Part shown: positions 54,052-64,000 of the stretch, in pieces
Position numbering within the stretch: the stretch's first letter is position 1
How the letters are laid out: each line of letters opens with the position of its first letter
Source of the DNA: Leptodactylus fallax
Lineage: Eukaryota; Chordata; Amphibia; Anura; Leptodactylidae
Direction of reading: 5' to 3'
Length of the DNA: 64,000 bases
NCBI GenBank assembly: GCA_947044405.1
Contig: CAMRHE010000063.1
Span: forward strand, 4,638,501 to 4,702,500
Position numbers and translations under genes: made by a program
Notes under the pieces: generated by a model
Told to the model about the DNA's origin: nothing
The model's database searches: none
Seen by the model: the letters and a program-made list of their open reading frames with translations, nothing else

Positions 54052-56099
54052 GTAAATCAGGCTGGAAGTGTAATTAAGCCGATTTCATCAGTGGAGCCCG
54101 GCAATTTTATACATGACGACTTAAAACATGACAATTTAGAGGGCTCAGAAGCTGCAAATTGGACCAATAAAACAGGACATATTAACTGGATGAGACTGAA
54201 CATTTACTTCAAAAGAAATGAGACTGTACAACCGTTACAGAATTCTGGCCCGTCTGAGCCATCCTGCAGCCAAGAGGGCCCTCAGTATGTAGAGCAGTAT
54301 AACCAGCCCCAAAATGGGTCAATGAGTGCCAACTTGTTCCTCTAGCAGGGAAATGCTGGCTCTGGACAAAATAAAATTCTTTATACAGACACAACATACG
54401 GTAAAGTAAAGAAAAGCATGGAGATGTTGTGATATATTATGTACTCAATTCAAAAAGAGGGTAATTTTTGGCCTGAGCCCACCAAACAATGGATCGAATT
54501 TATGGGTAACTACCAATTCTTGGTTGACATCAGTTTGTCTCCAACAGAATAAGTCATAACCACTATCTAATAGTAGTCCTGAAATTATCCCTATAATTAC
54601 GGGTGTGTGTATGTAATATGCAGGAATTGGACACTGAAGACATCCAAGTGGGGTATTAAAGGTTCTTTACTGTAACTTTATAGAACTGTAAAGTAACAAC
54701 TGCTCACTGCCAATCTTCAGTCACAAAGTCTGCCTCTTCCTTCAACAAGATATGGGGCAAAATTATCAGGGCTGCTTCCTCATCTTTTGCTCACCAGTTT
54801 CCAGTACACCGTGTCTTGGACTCCACTCTGGGCTTCTTGTGGCTTTCTTTCCTGGCTTCTTCTCAGTTGGTTTCCTCACATGCACAGAAACTCTTTGAGT
54901 ATTGATACTCTGCGCACCAGTAGATCTCTGAACACCAACTACTGGGGTTTTGACATCTCAGCGCCATCTCCCTCTGACTCCCACTCTTAACATGCATGTA
55001 AGACCAATGGGGGCGGCCATATTTTATCAGCCGAGGCATAGCCTAAAACTAATAGACCCCATTGTAAAATTTGTAATGGAAATTTTACCTAATGTACCAT
55101 GTGCCGTTAATAATAATGGTGTCTTCTAATGTGTTGGATAGGCCTTTGGAAGCAGGGCCACCACAGGGGAAATTACACAAATTGTAAGGTTGTGTGTCAT
55201 GCAGGACAGGACATTTCCTCCAGAGCGAGAGACACTTTTTATAGCTGCTCTCCATCTGGCCATGCAGATCCTAAACATGGGACTCCACCTATGAATTAAC
55301 ATTAATAATGTAGACGAAAATTAATTTTATGAAGTAGACTGATTCTGTCATGATGACCTTGACCAATCCAGCTATCCCTAACACCAACACTGAAGAAGTT
55401 CTTGATGATCTTCTTCTTGATTGTATTTGCCTTATTAATGCTAATGTTGATGAAGATGGAGCTGGTTCACAGACTTTGGTGAATGTGCTTTCTGTGCAGC
55501 TGTGCCCTCTAATCTGTGCAGCTCACCTCGCTAACATCCTTCATCCTGTGATAGGGTCCTATTTATCACTCTCCACTCTCGGGACCAGCCACTGTCCTCA
55601 GCTCCCCTTGACCTCCTCTCGTGGGCTGGAGTGATGACTATTTTTCAGTAGCTTGGCCCTAGATAAATGGTTCTCAGAGGGGTAAATGAGGGAAGAATAT
55701 GTATTAACCTTATAAGATCCAGATAATCTTGTAATGCTGAGGGAGTCTATCCTTGGAAGTCATTGGAATTAACCATGGACTTCATTGATTTCACCAAGAT
55801 TAATTCATTCTTTGTCATTGGTCGCCACACATTCATTTCTCCTCAATTCTTGTATATTAATTATGATTTTACTAAAGTGTGACATCCACACTATTATTGT
55901 CATCTTTTATTTCCTTTATAAGATAGTATCGAAATAAGTCTACATTGGATGTCATCTACAAACACGTAGATTTTTTTTTTCCCTTTATGGAAATATGTAC
56001 AGTATTATTAACCACAGTAGTTACAAAAGTATTGCCAAAGACATAAGAATAGCCTCTCGGAGGCGTAACATTATCAAACTGATATAGTACTGGTCTCCT
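54052..56099. other. Unique non-coding DNA
   Basis: No termini, palindromes or credible frame; frames at 54091-54345 and 55350-55634 have no recognisable domain. The second is biased toward leucine and aspartate codons from a GAT/CTT-rich stretch. A T run lies at 55971-55980. Confidence 0.35.
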
Positions 56100-56284
56100 A
56101 ATATTGGGCTAGATTAAAGTCCCGGCAGTCCCAAAGCAGTGAATGGAGCGCCGGTCATGTAAGCGCACTGGTGCTCCTTTCACAAGGCGGTTTTAGGGGA
56201 CTTCCAGTGGGACGTGGCTACTGGACAATTATCCCCTGTCCTGTGGATAGGGGAAAAGTGTCCATAACGGCAAAACCCCTTTAA
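56100..56284. mobile_element. Family E-like MITE fragment
   Basis: GGACAATTATCCCCTGTCCTG, TGGATAGGGGAAAAGTGTCC and AAAACCCCTTTAA give the right end of a TTAA-type element. The left side (GATTAAAGTCCCGGCAGTCCC) is diverged. Confidence 0.5.
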
Positions 56285-57199
56285 AACCCTGCTCCCGGGA
56301 ATAGGCAAATCATGAAACTTTTTTGAGGTAGTGTAATTTTTGAATAGTCTTATATAGGCAGTGAGCATGGTACAGCTTTAAAATATTGGATACATGTGGT
56401 GAAAGTGACTTAAATACTCCCTCTTCATGATTTTGGAAGGTTATTAGGTATCTGATACTATTTCTAAAATTTGAATTACAGAAAAAAAAAATGTTTTTGG
56501 GATCCTATGACCTCACATCTTGCGCATCCTTCATGACTGGTCATGAACCTAGTAAAAATGTCTTCTTGTTAGACATGTTGACTAGACAATGACTTTTACA
56601 GTAAGGAATCGGTGGAAACCTGATGTTCTTCAAACTTGGGGTGCATTTTTGCAGAGGTCCACTTGTGAACTCCTAATCTATTCTGCTAATGAAAAACTCC
56701 TTCAACCCACCTTCCCAATACTTTACACAGAAGAGTAATCTCATAATCTGGAAAAAAAAATCAGTCTCATTATGGTAATGAATCCAATCAATCTGGAGTC
56801 TAACTGGATATTCTTTTATTGTTATGCACTTTATAGAAGTCATTGTACGGAAGGCATTCTCACAGGAGTCAAGGTGTCATTTTTGTCCTACAAGGTTTTA
56901 TTACCTCCACATTATTAATAATAAGGGTTACTATCATTCATGCAGCTATAGGCAATGTTTTTTAATGGCATTGGCGTTATTGTAGCCTTTTTTGTAGATT
57001 ATTCCAATATCATGTCTTTTGGTTGACTCTAGTTGTAGGGGGTACTTTCTATTGTGGAGACCAGCAGTTGATATACGGAGTCTTATTGACCAAGTAATGC
57101 TCCCTGGGAAAGAGTATTCAAATTAGCTCTCAACCAGATACAAGATAGCTGCCTGTCTAGTGCCAGCTTCCTCATGTAAATGTCTGGCAGAAGCCCACC
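56285..57199. other. Unique non-coding DNA
   Basis: An A run lies at 56482-56490. No element or gene is visible. Confidence 0.4.
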
Positions 57200-57589
57200 T
57201 TAAAGAGGACCAGTTACCAGGTCTAAAAGTCTGAAAGACACCTGATAGGCGCTGTCTCTCCCAGTATTTTGGTGTTTTTGTTTATCTAAATCCATTCAGT
57301 TATTCCAAAGATATAAGCCCTTTTAGTATTGATGTAAATTATGTTCTACTATACAAGCTGGCGGTAACACTGCTTGACATACGGCACACAGAGACCCGAC
57401 CCCAGAGAAACCACAGTGTTACCACCCACTTGGCTATTGTAACCTAATTTGCATCAACATTAACAGGGCTTATATCTTTGGAATGGCTGAACAGATTTGG
57501 ATAAACAAAACACCAAAATGCTCAGGGTCATGGGGCCGATAAGATGAAAGTCATTGGGCTTTTCAGACCCAGTGGCTGGTCCTCTTTAA
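57200..57589. mobile_element. TTAA palindromic MITE, family C, 390 bp
   Basis: TTAA at 57200-57203 and 57586-57589. TTAAAGAGGACCAGTTACC pairs with GGCTGGTCCTCTTTAA. Inner arms pair well: ATTTTGGTGTTTTTGTTTAT with ATAAACAAAACACCAAAAT, and ATTCCAAAGATATAAGCCC with GGGCTTATATCTTTGGAAT. The GGTCCTCTTTAA end is shared with 9033-9391. Confidence 0.9.
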
Positions 57590-57781
57590 GTGGCATTACA
57601 TTTTAAACCAGTTCGAGTAAGTATACAGTCTGAAAAGAATTACCCTGGGCTGCCCTAGACACCAAGATTTGCAGCTCTCTACTCCCTGGAGGTTGTATTT
57701 TGCAAAACGTTTAGCACAAGTTTATGGTGACACCCGACTCAAGGTACACACATTGTATAGATCCCTCACACCTCACACATA

Positions 57782-58066
57782 CAGGGTGGGCCATAAGTAT
57801 GGATACACCTGGGTGGGCCATAAGTATGGATACACCCAGATAAAATGGAAGTGGTTGCTGATATCACCTTACCGTTTGTGGCATATTAGTACATGGGAGG
57901 GGGGCAAACATTTGAGGCGGCGTGGCGGCCATCTGCAAAGCCGCCATTTTGGATTCAACTTTACTTTTTTCAATGGGAAGGGGGTCATGTGTCACATCAA
58001 GCACATGGAGAATTGCACAAGAAAAAGAATGGTATCTGGGTGTATCCATACTTAAGGCCCACCCTG
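57782..58066. mobile_element. Mariner-like MITE, 285 bp, with duplicated left terminus
   Basis: CAGGGTGGGCCATAAGTATG (left) pairs with the right end CATACTTAAGGCCCACCCTG, flanked by TA (57780-57781 and 58067-58068), as for Tc1/mariner. The left terminus is present twice in tandem: GGGTGGGCCATAAGTATGGA at about 57784 and again at about 57812. The interior contains GGCGGCGTGGCGGCCATC and CAAAGCCGCCATTTTGG. Frames at 57669-58164 on both strands are incidental; no transposase. Confidence 0.92.
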
Positions 58067-58734
58067 TACATTACATGCCACCTCACGCTGGACATATACA
58101 TTACATAACATCTTCTACATCATATATATTTATACCCTATACCTATGGATATGAGATAACATGAAATTCTCAGAATACCCCATAAAAAACATAAGAGAAT
58201 TGTCTTCTTCTCAAGACTTGCTCTTTTTATCCACAGCCGGCTTTGGTGAAGTAAAGCATGCTTAAAATTAAAGCTGTATAATTGAAAACGAGTTGAAAAA
58301 AATCTACACTAAGATGTAACCACCATGGTCTTCAGCCCCACAGGACACAGATTTGCAGTCATTTACTTGACTTGATATCAGTTCTCATGTGGAGCAGATT
58401 GAAAGCGACAGATGTGAAGTTAAATACAAAATGTGTCGGGATTTACCACCTAATCACATATCCAATCATGGCGCTACATGGGGCACAAGTGTTTCTTTAA
58501 ATAACAGAAGGAGTTTTTGATGTCTCTTCAAGAACTGCATAGTTGTATGTGGGAGAGCTAGTTACTCAAGTTGTAGAGTTCCTCTGGGGTGTGGCGACCA
58601 ACTGGATAATGAGTAGGATAAACAAATAGAGTAACATAAACCTTCACATATATTAACAATGTCTTTCCAAACAAGCATCTTAAATGTTGTCTTTACCAAA
58701 GTCTATACCACATAATCGAGATGGGAATGGATGG

Positions 58735-59290
58735 AAATTATGCAATGACCAACGTTATGAGGTAAACACCTGGTAGGCTATTCCATCAGAAGGAAATCTG
58801 AGGTCCTTTTTGGCTGCTATTTTTTTACTTTTCATTCATCTCCACCAAAGCAATTTCTACTGGGACTAGGTCTGGGTTAGGGTCATATAATGGTGGAGTC
58901 TAAGACTCCCATTCTTTGTCAAAAAGCCATGATGGGCCAACTAAAGTAAAACCAGATGGCAAGGTTGGACAGAATGATAGGAGAACCTGAGGGTTCAGGT
59001 TTTGACAAAATGATGTGTGCCAAAAGTTCAGTAGAAGACAACCACTTTCATAAGTTTCTCTGCTGTGTTTAAGGGACAGTGAACTGTTCAGTTAAACATT
59101 GTAGATGGGATGGAGCATTGCTAAAGAAGTTAATCACCAATAAAGTACATCTACACCTTCACACCTTCTTTGTCATGCAAGCAACATCTGTTCATCTTTG
59201 TTTATTCTGATGACAAGGCTTTGGCACCAAAGATCTCAACTTTGGACTCATGGACAGGTGTTTCGAAAATTGGAATTATTCAGATCTGAA
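58735..59290 (-). pseudogene. Ancient Tc1 transposase remnant
   Basis: Read on the minus strand, ESKVEIFGAK (complement of 59221-59250) matches the stretch after the first catalytic aspartate of Tc1 transposases. Further along, GFLTKNGSLRLHHYMTLTQ (near 58890-58935) fits the region leading to SPDLNPIE, and the complement of 58765-58870 resembles the C-terminal part ending in a P-G-DYL-like motif. Many stops and indels; catalytic acids are not reliably recognisable; no TIRs found. This is the oldest Tc1 copy in the window and the call rests on family recognition. Confidence 0.5.
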
Positions 59291-59879
59291 GCTTTCTTAT
59301 TGTCTTTATTCCTCATACCTATGCAAATTAGACTTGGTAAAAGTAGGTACAACAGCATAAATTGAAGCTCTTGAGCTTCAATACAAAACCTCTAACAAGG
59401 TCTACCATGTTCCTGGTGCACTAGCGAGACAGTTCTTGTACTTCTGGAGGAGAGCTACATACATATGTAAGGTTTAATGCCTCAACTGGATATCACTGAG
59501 AACCATTTCCCCATTTCCCATCTGTACTAACACATCTCATCTAGCCAACCAGTACCCTGCTCTATACTGACAAGTTAGAGATCTAGAGATGGATATCTGG
59601 TATGGCCAATATACCTAGTTGTTTTGAGGCTGTGTTATGGGTCAGCATGGACTCAAAGCGACTGTTCTGACCTTCTTCAGGATTCCAAAATTGCATTGTT
59701 TTTCCCATACGGCATTTCACACATCAGATGGATCTTCTCAATGATAACCAGTATCCCCCAAGAAGTATATATATAATATAGTGATGGGAAGTTTGACCCT
59801 TTTTTAGTAAGCTGGATCGTTTGGCTCCGCTCACTGGAAATAGTTGACTCTTTAGGATATGTTGATAGAAATTTGGAGC
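59291..59879. other. Unique non-coding DNA
   Basis: GAAGCTCTTGAGCTTC (59366-59381) is a short perfect palindrome. Nothing else can be assigned. Confidence 0.4.
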
Positions 59880-60155
59880 TGATTTTGAAGTGGATTCTGC
59901 TTCCAAATCAGCCCAAAATCCATTTCAGTGGGAGGCAGATGCTGATTTCTTCTTCTAGATGATTCCTCAATCTTCCAGCAGAACTCCCACTGAAATTAAT
60001 GGGAGGTAGAAAAATACCGCCTGGCCGACGTGGAATTTGACTTGGAATTAGCAAATTCAGCATCGGATTTTGGTAAAGCTCAAAAAAATCTGCTTGCAAA
60101 TTCCTGAATCAGAATTTTTCAGCTTCTACAAATTCCACCATGTGAATTTACCCTT
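59880..60155. mobile_element. Harbinger-like MITE, diverged copy
   Basis: ATTTCAGTGGGAGGCAGATG and AAATTAATGGGAGGTAGAAA plus the end CCACCATGTGAATTTACCC follow the layout of 39186-39390 and 17157-17432. The TIRs are eroded. Confidence 0.55.
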
Positions 60156-61435
60156 AGGTTCCCAAACAGCTGTCTATGTAATCTTTCTTTCTGAGCTCTG
60201 TAGAGGTGCCATAGTCAGGTTAAAGATGGTAGGATTAACTGGTAAGGGGAGTGGATCATTGCACAGGGAGCGGGGTTAGCTGGCTCCAGAGCCGGAAATT
60301 TGCTCTCGGCTCTCAGGCAGACTCCCACCATCCTGCTGAAAGCTCTAAGAGCCGACTCATTTGTGAATGTCACATCACTGATACAATTATAGAAGTTGAA
60401 TAAGCCTTCAAAATGACTAAAATAGTACTTTTTTAGTATTTTTATCCCAGTGTTAACAGGTCATGGTCATGGACAAAAATAGTCTTGTTATATCTGTATA
60501 AAGCGTATGTTAAAAAATTATTGAAATGGCCAAGTCCATTACTGTGAACCTAAAATATATTCTATTAGTCTCCTTACAAAACCACATTTACTGACTTTGC
60601 TTTTTATTCTGTACTGGAATAATGTATAATATCTTCTCTTAGCAGGCACGGGGCCCCTGGAAATGGACGCCTTGTAGCTGAACTCCATAGGACCCTTTGT
60701 GTTCTGAAGGTAAACTTAAATAACAATGCTTGTATATAAAGTACATTGCAATCTACTAATGCATTTTTTGGCAGTGCCTACATCCTCGTCTGTCAGGCCA
60801 TGATGTCAAACTGTAATCATAGTGATTTTTCCGCAATATTTTTCAGCATCCAGAAAGTCAGTTTCTTACTTAAAAAGTAAATTTGTTTTTGCCTTGTAGG
60901 TAAGAGTAAAATGATTTGGGTATAGTTGGATGAATTTGATGAAATATTTAGGTTTTTGGTCATATGGACCACCATTAAAAAGCTCTTTCCAGTGGCTTAC
61001 AGTCCATGGTTTGGGCCAGTTCATGAGGACTTGTGGGGTCTAGAAGGTGCGTTTGGGCAGAACCTCGATTACCCTTAATGTTGATCTTAGATTCTAAAAA
61101 TGGAGTAAGAATTTTAGATTGACAAGATCTCCCTCGGCCTCCCACAGGGTTAGCAATGCTTTTTGGGCTATGAAACAACCCTGTAGCCCAGCTAAGCTAT
61201 GAGGTCCATGGTGGGGTCGGCTGAATCAGGTCATGCAGTCCAACATCCAGAGGAGGTGATGTTGAACCAGTCCAGAAAGCATTGTATAAGGAGTTGTGTT
61301 GTGCAGATATATATTATGGTTATGTTGTAAAGATATACTCTTTTACTTTTACTTATTGATTATCCACCATAAAAAAAATACATTTTTTAAATTTTTTTGC
61401 AAATGTTCCTGCCTACAGCCAACACTAGAGGGAGC
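60156..61435. other. Unique non-coding DNA
   Basis: No element ends, no credible frame. GGAGCGGGGTTAGCTGGCTCC (60270-60290) is a small imperfect hairpin. Confidence 0.4.
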
Positions 61436-61735
61436 TTAAATGGGTTTTCAGGGACTTTTTAATTGACGACCTGTCCTAGGAGACCCCTGCAGATCAGCTG
61501 CTTGAAGGTGCACATGTCTCTTTCATCGGTCACATGGCCTGATCGCAGCTCAGTCCCATTCAAGTGAATGGGCTGAGCTGTAATACCAAGTAGAGCCACT
61601 ATAAAAATATATGGCACTGTACTCTCAAACAAATGATCGGCTGGGAGACCAGGTGTTAGACCTCTGATGATCTTTAATTGATGACCGCTCCTAAGGATAG
61701 GTAATCAATTATTTAACCTGGACAACCCCCCTTTA
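61436..61735. mobile_element. TTAA MITE, family E, copy 3
   Basis: It starts TTAAATGGGTTTTCAGGG and ends GGACAACCCCCCTTTAG. The interior has TTTCATCGGTCACATGGCC, TGATCGCAGCTCAGTCCCAT and TAATTGATGACCGCTCC as in copy 1 at 28845. A fragment resembling family P follows (GACAAAAAACCCTGCAGAAA). Confidence 0.8.
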
Positions 61736-61820
61736 GACAAATGTAGTGAGCTGCAGACAAAAAACCCTGCAGAAAAGACCGTGATGGAAATAGCATAGTG
61801 TTAAAAGATGGACATTCACT

Positions 61821-62150
61821 TTCAAGAGGTTATCCACTTCTTAAGACTTATAGAAGGTATGTGTTTGACCTCTAATGATCTGACCACTAGAACCTCCAGC
61901 AATCATGAAAATGAGGGTCTGCAAGTGCCCTTTAATTCCCAGACCACACCTCCATTCACTTCTATTTGACCGTGTGAGATTGCCATTACGGTAGTCCCAT
62001 AGAAGTTACTGCGGTGGTGGTCAGGCATGCACCACGTGGGGGTACTTTTGGACCCTCTTCTCGTGATTGTTGTGGTCTCAGCAGATACACACCTAGTGGT
62101 CAAACATTTTGAATAGGGAATACATATTAAGAGTGGGATAATCTCTTTAA
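61821..62150. mobile_element. MITE with AAGAGGTTATCCACTTCTTAA ends
   Basis: TTCAAGAGGTTATCCACTTC pairs with GAGTGGGATAATCTCTTTAA. CCACACCTCCATTCACTTCT and GAGGGTCTGC/GGACCCTC-type pairs support fold-back structure. The right edge keeps TTTAA; the left edge has decayed. Confidence 0.7.
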
Positions 62151-62960
62151 GGCTGAGTTTCGGAGTTACAAGTAGTGGTGCAGCAGGGAGCTATATTACC
62201 ACTCTACCTAAACACCAGTGTAAAACAATTTTTATAACTCATTTTTAAATTTTATTTTGCTGCACTCGGCAGATATTGTTGCTCTGTCCTTAGTTGTATA
62301 TCCTTAAAATGTATAGACACTTCCCACTTGCTTTAGTTTATAGTGTATATAGCGTCTTGCTGCTGGACTTAGGCTTTGTGCACATTACAAGCTGCTGTGA
62401 GCTGTTTGTACTATTTGCAGTAATGCAATTCTTGCCGTTCCATCACAAACACATTTTCTCTCTGACTTGCCAGACGTCTCTCTGATGGTGAACCCAGTCT
62501 TGTGGTCTGCGAATCGCTTTTTATTTGGCGGATATATCATTAGAGATTATCACTCCATTATGTTGTCATCATTAAGAGAAACATCAAAGAGAAAGGAGTC
62601 GCTTTGAGTTTACGAGACTTTACAATTAGCGGCGGAGGTAAACGCGATGAAAAACTGAGATTTGCACTTAAAAAAAAAAATCAGTTCTCAAAATCATAAT
62701 ATTACTCATTTGATCATACAATATTATAGGAACACATACATTTACAGGCGGTATTGATATATTCTACCTATTAAAGTAGTGTAACTTTACAAATACATGC
62801 CATTAGTTTTCTTGCTTTGATCTTAAAAGGGTTTGTCTGGTTTAGAAAATTTTCAAAAATTCAATTTTCAAATTTTCAATTTCAATTATGACATTCTAAT
62901 TTAATGTGAGGTAGGGGTAGGGGGGTCTTCAGAACCTTCATCTATTAACCAGTTATAAAG
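62151..62960. other. Unique non-coding DNA
   Basis: 62480-62800 is repeat-free with retained CpGs (TTAGCGGCGGAGG) and could be conserved. A stretch of alternating AATTTTC units lies at 62844-62885. No credible frame. Confidence 0.35.
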
Positions 62961-63380
62961 AACATCTCTCACTTTATAGGACCCGTCATGTTCAGGCGTA
63001 AAGACAGTCCATTGATGTCATGTGTAATGCCTTATTTCTCCTGTGGTGGCACTGCAGGTGAATTGAACACTTTGGGGCTGATTTATCATGACTTATGTGC
63101 CAGAAAATTGATGTACAAGCCCTGAAAAAGTCACAATTTTTTGTGTAAATCTGAATTTCTGCACAAATTTTGTAACTTTATAAATTTTGCATCCTGTACG
63201 CCACTGTCCTCAAAGAAGGCATGGTGGGGGGTGCGATGAAGGTGAGACCATCGGCCCCTTCAAATTTATCAGCGTGGAAGACGTCGGTCTTGATAAATCA
63301 GCTACTTGGTTCCAGGTTCCTTCATAGCGTATAGCTGGTTGATGGAGGTCTCACCATAAAAAGGCACCTGTGATGAGTTA
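62961..63380. repeat. Dispersed repeat T, copy 2, interrupted by a MITE
   Basis: GGACCCGTCATG, GTAATGCCTTATTTCTCCTG and GGCACTGCAGGTG match copy 1 at 11815-12030 up to AACACTT. After the inserted MITE the copy appears to resume at GGTTCCAGGTTCC. Confidence 0.5.
63074..63303. mobile_element. MITE with GGCTGATTTATCA ends
   Basis: GGCTGATTTATCATGAC pairs with GTCTTGATAAATCAGCT. CCTTCAAATTTATC and GATGAAGG-type inner pieces are partially complementary. About 230 bp, non-coding, inserted into repeat T. Confidence 0.75.
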
Positions 63381-63409
63381 ATGGTCATGGGGGTTTTTCT
63401 TATAAATAT

Positions 63410-63553
63410 TAAAGGGATTTTCCAGCCAGATAAAATTCTCAGATCCTCAGTATAGATCATCAATATTAGATCAAAGGGGGTCCCAAACTCAGAACCTTGG
63501 TTGATCAGCTGCAGCCTTTTCAGTGCTCACACTTGCAAAATGACCACCGGACT
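63410..63553. mobile_element. Left part of a TTAA MITE, family E-like
   Basis: ATTAAAGGGATTTTCCAGCC, CAGTATAGATCATCAATATTAG and GATCAGCTGCAGCC follow the family E left half. It stops where the next element begins. Confidence 0.5.
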
Positions 63554-63555
63554 AT

Positions 63556-63844
63556 TTAAAGGGTTTGTCCAGAGATTAGTAATTTACTTACCTGGCCAAG
63601 GGGATCGCTGATGATGGACATGGGGGTTTTGGCGACCTCACGATCCCCGGGTCATGTGATCTGAAGTAGCATTTCATCAGTTATCTCACAGATAATTAAT
63701 TACATGTGCTATTGGGGCTGCTGCCCGACAATTGTGTTTCGGATCACATGACTCGGGGGTCATCACATCTCCGGAAACCCCCATTTCCATCATGAGTGAT
63801 CCCTGGGACTATGTATATTACTACTCCCTGGACAACCCCTTTAA
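63556..63844. mobile_element. TTAA palindromic MITE, family D, 289 bp
   Basis: TTAA at 63556-63559 and 63841-63844. AAGGGTTTGTCCAG pairs with CTGGACAACCCCTT, AGTAATTTACTTAC with the right GTATATTACTACT, and GGGTCATGTGATCTGAA with TTTCGGATCACATGACTC. Centre near 63697. No coding capacity. Confidence 0.88.
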
Positions 63845-64000
63845 ATAGCCTTGTTTCAGTGCATGTCTAACCTCTCTAATTCCTGGTGATCTGCTATTTT
63901 TTGCAGGAAAACACGTCTGCTCATGCAGACATAGTGGCCACTGCAGGAGAAATGTAGTATTGCATGCTGACCATTCAACTGATTGACCAATCATGTAATA
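63845..64000. other. Right edge, nothing assignable
   Basis: GACATAGTGGCCACTGCAGG is the only notable motif. No termini visible before the window ends. Confidence 0.4.

Overview
The window reads as vertebrate intergenic or deep-intronic DNA, most likely from an anuran amphibian. It is AT-leaning with scattered CpG, has no bacterial-style gene packing, and I found no open frame I could defend as a host protein exon. The case for a frog is the transposon mix: several Tc1/mariner copies, two kinds of hAT-like elements, many palindromic MITEs flanked by TTAA, a PIF/Harbinger-like MITE and a tRNA-headed SINE. That assignment is inference from family recognition, not proof.

Layout. 1-7000: mostly unique DNA with one GC-rich MITE (2133-2712) and small fold-back repeats. 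7000-10400: a tandem array of a Tc1-like transposase N-terminal segment (7273-7915), a palindromic MITE inserted in another repeat (8970-9512) and a hAT fragment. 10400-13600: unique, conserved-looking DNA. 13600-17450: a dense cluster holding a full-length 1596-bp Tc1 element (14822-16417) with a decayed transposase, itself inserted in an older MITE. 17450-21600: unique blocks and dispersed repeats. 21676-22610: an internally deleted Tc1 copy. 22690-29470: almost continuous MITEs, including two TTAA elements sharing one TTAA (24546-24549) and a 1411-bp hAT element with an exact 8-bp target duplication (27118-28528). 29580-30215: a strong candidate conserved non-coding block. 30298-31620: a 24-bp-unit minisatellite split by a SINE. 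31800-46900: alternating unique DNA and MITEs, with two broken Tc1 fragments. 46900-57000: mostly unique, with a three-copy tandem repeat of about 270 bp (51588-52355). 57200-64000: further MITEs, a mariner-like MITE and an old Tc1 remnant.

No set of genes here works together as a pathway. The only recognisable coding material is transposase debris, none of it intact: the copies carry stops, frameshifts, deletions or a changed catalytic residue. The biology lies in the layering of elements (which inserted into which), in local tandem amplification, and in repeat-free islands that could be regulatory. I did not find a new gene system.
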